From Sphingomonas sp. (GTDB lineage Bacteria; Pseudomonadota; Alphaproteobacteria; Sphingomonadales; Sphingomonadaceae): 5,951 nucleotides of DNA. Shown here one piece after another: positions 4,712-5,951 of the stretch. Each line of letters begins with the position of its first letter. The first letter of the stretch is position 1. Below the pieces are notes generated by a model. It did no database searches, was not told where the DNA came from, and was given only the letters and a program-made list of their open reading frames with translations. Location: positions 1 through 5,951 of the forward strand of contig JAPJRE010000263.1 of the NCBI GenBank assembly GCA_030824725.1, given 5' to 3'. The translations under genes and the position numbers were made by a program.

Positions 4712-5951
4712 CCCGCCCCTCTTCGTCCGTCAGCGAGAAGGTCGGCCGGCAAATGGCGGCCTTGCCGGAACGCGGGTTGATCAACCCGCGCGCTTCCGGG
4801 TCGGCCAGAAGCCAATGCGCTCGCTCCAGGGTCAGCGGCCGATATCGCTCCTCGGTTTCGATACGCAGGATCTCGGTTTCGGCGCCGCTCACGGGATCGC
4901 GCCGGATCACCGTCCGGTCGAGGATCGAAATACGGTCGGCCGCGATCGTTTCGACGCCAAGATCGAGGGTGCCGGCCTCGCGTGCCTTTTCCACCCGTGC
5001 TTCGATCAAGCCGAGATATTCGTCGAAGATCGCGTTCTGCAGGTCGATGCGCAGCGCCAGGATGCGGTTCAACCACCGCTGGATCGTGGGCAAGGTCTCG
5101 GTGAGCCCCCCGCCCTCCCCGGCCAGGTTCAAACCGGTGAGCGCCTGGAACTGATCGAAGTGGACCGATTGGAGTTTTGCCTGGAACAGCAGGCGAAACC
5201 ACTGGTCGAGCGATTCCCGCGCGAAGTCGGACTCCAGATTGTCGCGGGGGTCGAAAAGTCCCTGCCCGCCGGTCTGGCGTTGGCCACGGGTCAGCGCGCC
5301 CAGGCTGTCGAGGCGCCGGGCGATGGTCGAGATGAACCGCCGTTCGCCACGGCAATCGGTGGAAACGGGCCGAAACAAGGGCGGGCAGGCTTGGTGGGTG
5401 CGGTGCGTGCGGCCCAGCCCCTGGATCGCCGCGTCCGCGCGCCAACCGGGCTCGAGGAGATAGTGAATGCGGCGGCTCTGATTGGGCGCGTCGAGGCTGG
5501 CGTGGTAACTCCGCCCCGTGCCGCCGGCGTCGGAGAAGATCAGGATGCGCTTTTCGCCGCGCATGAAGATGTCGGTCTCCGCGAGGTTCGTGCGCGCGCT
5601 GCGCCGTTCGATCCGCTGACGGCCGTCGGCATCGACGACGATCCGCCGGCTGCGGCCCGTCACCTCGGCCACAGCCTCCGTCCCGAAATGCCCGATTATG
5701 TGATCGAGCGCCGAGCCGACGACCGGCAGCGCACAGAGTTGCTCGAGGAGCTGGTCGCGCATGGCCATCGCTTCCCGGCACAGCACGGGCTGCCCGGCCT
5801 CGTCGATCATCGGTTCCGAGCGCACCGTGCCGCTATCGTCGGTATAGGTGCGCATCTGGCGCACGGGAAAGGCCGCGGTCAGATAATCGACCAGGAATTC
5901 TTTGCAGTCGCAGTTTATGTCGAGCGTGGCGGCGAGAGACGCAGGTTTCCT
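4671..5951 (-). CDS. Strawberry-notch-like helicase, C-terminal part (5' end off window, frameshifted near the 3' end)
   Basis: This frame is open from the right edge with no start required, giving 426 visible residues. It is the helicase C-terminal half of a strawberry-notch-type superfamily 2 protein, large proteins common on alphaproteobacterial plasmids; the ATPase half must lie to the right. Numbering from the window edge, visible marks are RILIFSDAGGTGRSYHA (135-151, motif V-like), RRIHYLLEPGWRADAAIQGL (160-179), and GRTHRTHQ (180-187), the motif VI arginine region, followed by GERRFISTIARRLDSLGALT (202-221). The remainder is helical and less conserved. A GTG at 5864 is not a credible start since coding continues before it. 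After GRA at about 4712 the frame leaves family-like sequence and stops at 4671 after roughly a dozen odd residues; the expected tail continues in the next frame. Enzymatic activity and any N-terminal methyltransferase domain cannot be judged here. Confidence 0.85.
   Translation of the reverse strand, partial: RKPASLAATLDINCDCKEFLVDYLTAAFPVRQMRTYTDDSGTVRSEPMIDEAGQPVLCREAMAMRDQLLEQLCALPVVGSALDHIIGHFGTEAVAEVTGRSRRIVVDADGRQRIERRSARTNLAETDIFMRGEKRILIFSDAGGTGRSYHASLDAPNQSRRIHYLLEPGWRADAAIQGLGRTHRTHQACPPLFRPVSTDCRGERRFISTIARRLDSLGALTRGQRQTGGQGLFDPRDNLESDFARESLDQWFRLLFQAKLQSVHFDQFQALTGLNLAGEGGGLTETLPTIQRWLNRILALRIDLQNAIFDEYLGLIEARVEKAREAGTLDLGVETIAADRISILDRTVIRRDPVSGAETEILRIETEERYRPLTLERAHWLLADPEARGLINPRSGKAAICRPTFSLTDEEGRAGAARPIQGRQEG

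Noticed and set aside
4429..5781. Minus-strand frame of 450 codons overlapping the helicase.
   Set aside because: Its product is a low-complexity Arg/Pro/Gly/Ala-rich string, while the overlapping frame carries clear helicase motifs.

Overview
The window is GC-rich and coded entirely on the minus strand, so genes are read from right to left. It joins two modules. The right part (about 3426-5951) is plasmid or genomic-island backbone: the 3' part of a large strawberry-notch-type helicase gene, then an ArdC-type antirestriction gene. The left part (1-3408) is an arsenic-resistance operon. The ArdC plus strawberry-notch pair, high GC and operon style suggest an alphaproteobacterial accessory replicon, most likely from a sphingomonad. 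That assignment is inference from gene content; no rRNA or replication gene is present to confirm it.

The ars operon runs arsR (3373 to 3035), LMW-phosphatase-type arsC (3022 to 2486), glutaredoxin-type arsC (2489 to 2049), acr3 (2052 to 985), arsN2 acetyltransferase (988 to 557) and arsH (557 past the left edge). After the 12-nt gap behind arsR, every junction is a start/stop overlap (ATGA, GTGA, ATGA, TGATG), so the five enzyme and transport genes are probably made from one translationally coupled message. ArsR senses arsenite. The two unrelated reductases convert arsenate to arsenite, Acr3 exports it, and ArsH oxidises trivalent organoarsenicals. ArsN2 is a GNAT enzyme whose substrate is unclear.

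Upstream of arsR is a perfect 13-bp inverted repeat with an 8-bp spacer. It overlaps a sigma70-like promoter and the arsR start codon, which gives a simple autorepression switch and possibly a leaderless arsR message.

The helicase gene is open to the right edge and carries the helicase C-terminal motifs. Near 4712-4714 it has one surplus base that displaces its last 89 residues into another frame, which is either a real mutation or a homopolymer sequencing error. Only short gaps lie between genes (92 nt at 4350-4441 and 52 nt at 3374-3425). I see no tRNA, rRNA, CRISPR array, insertion sequence or convincing plus-strand gene.
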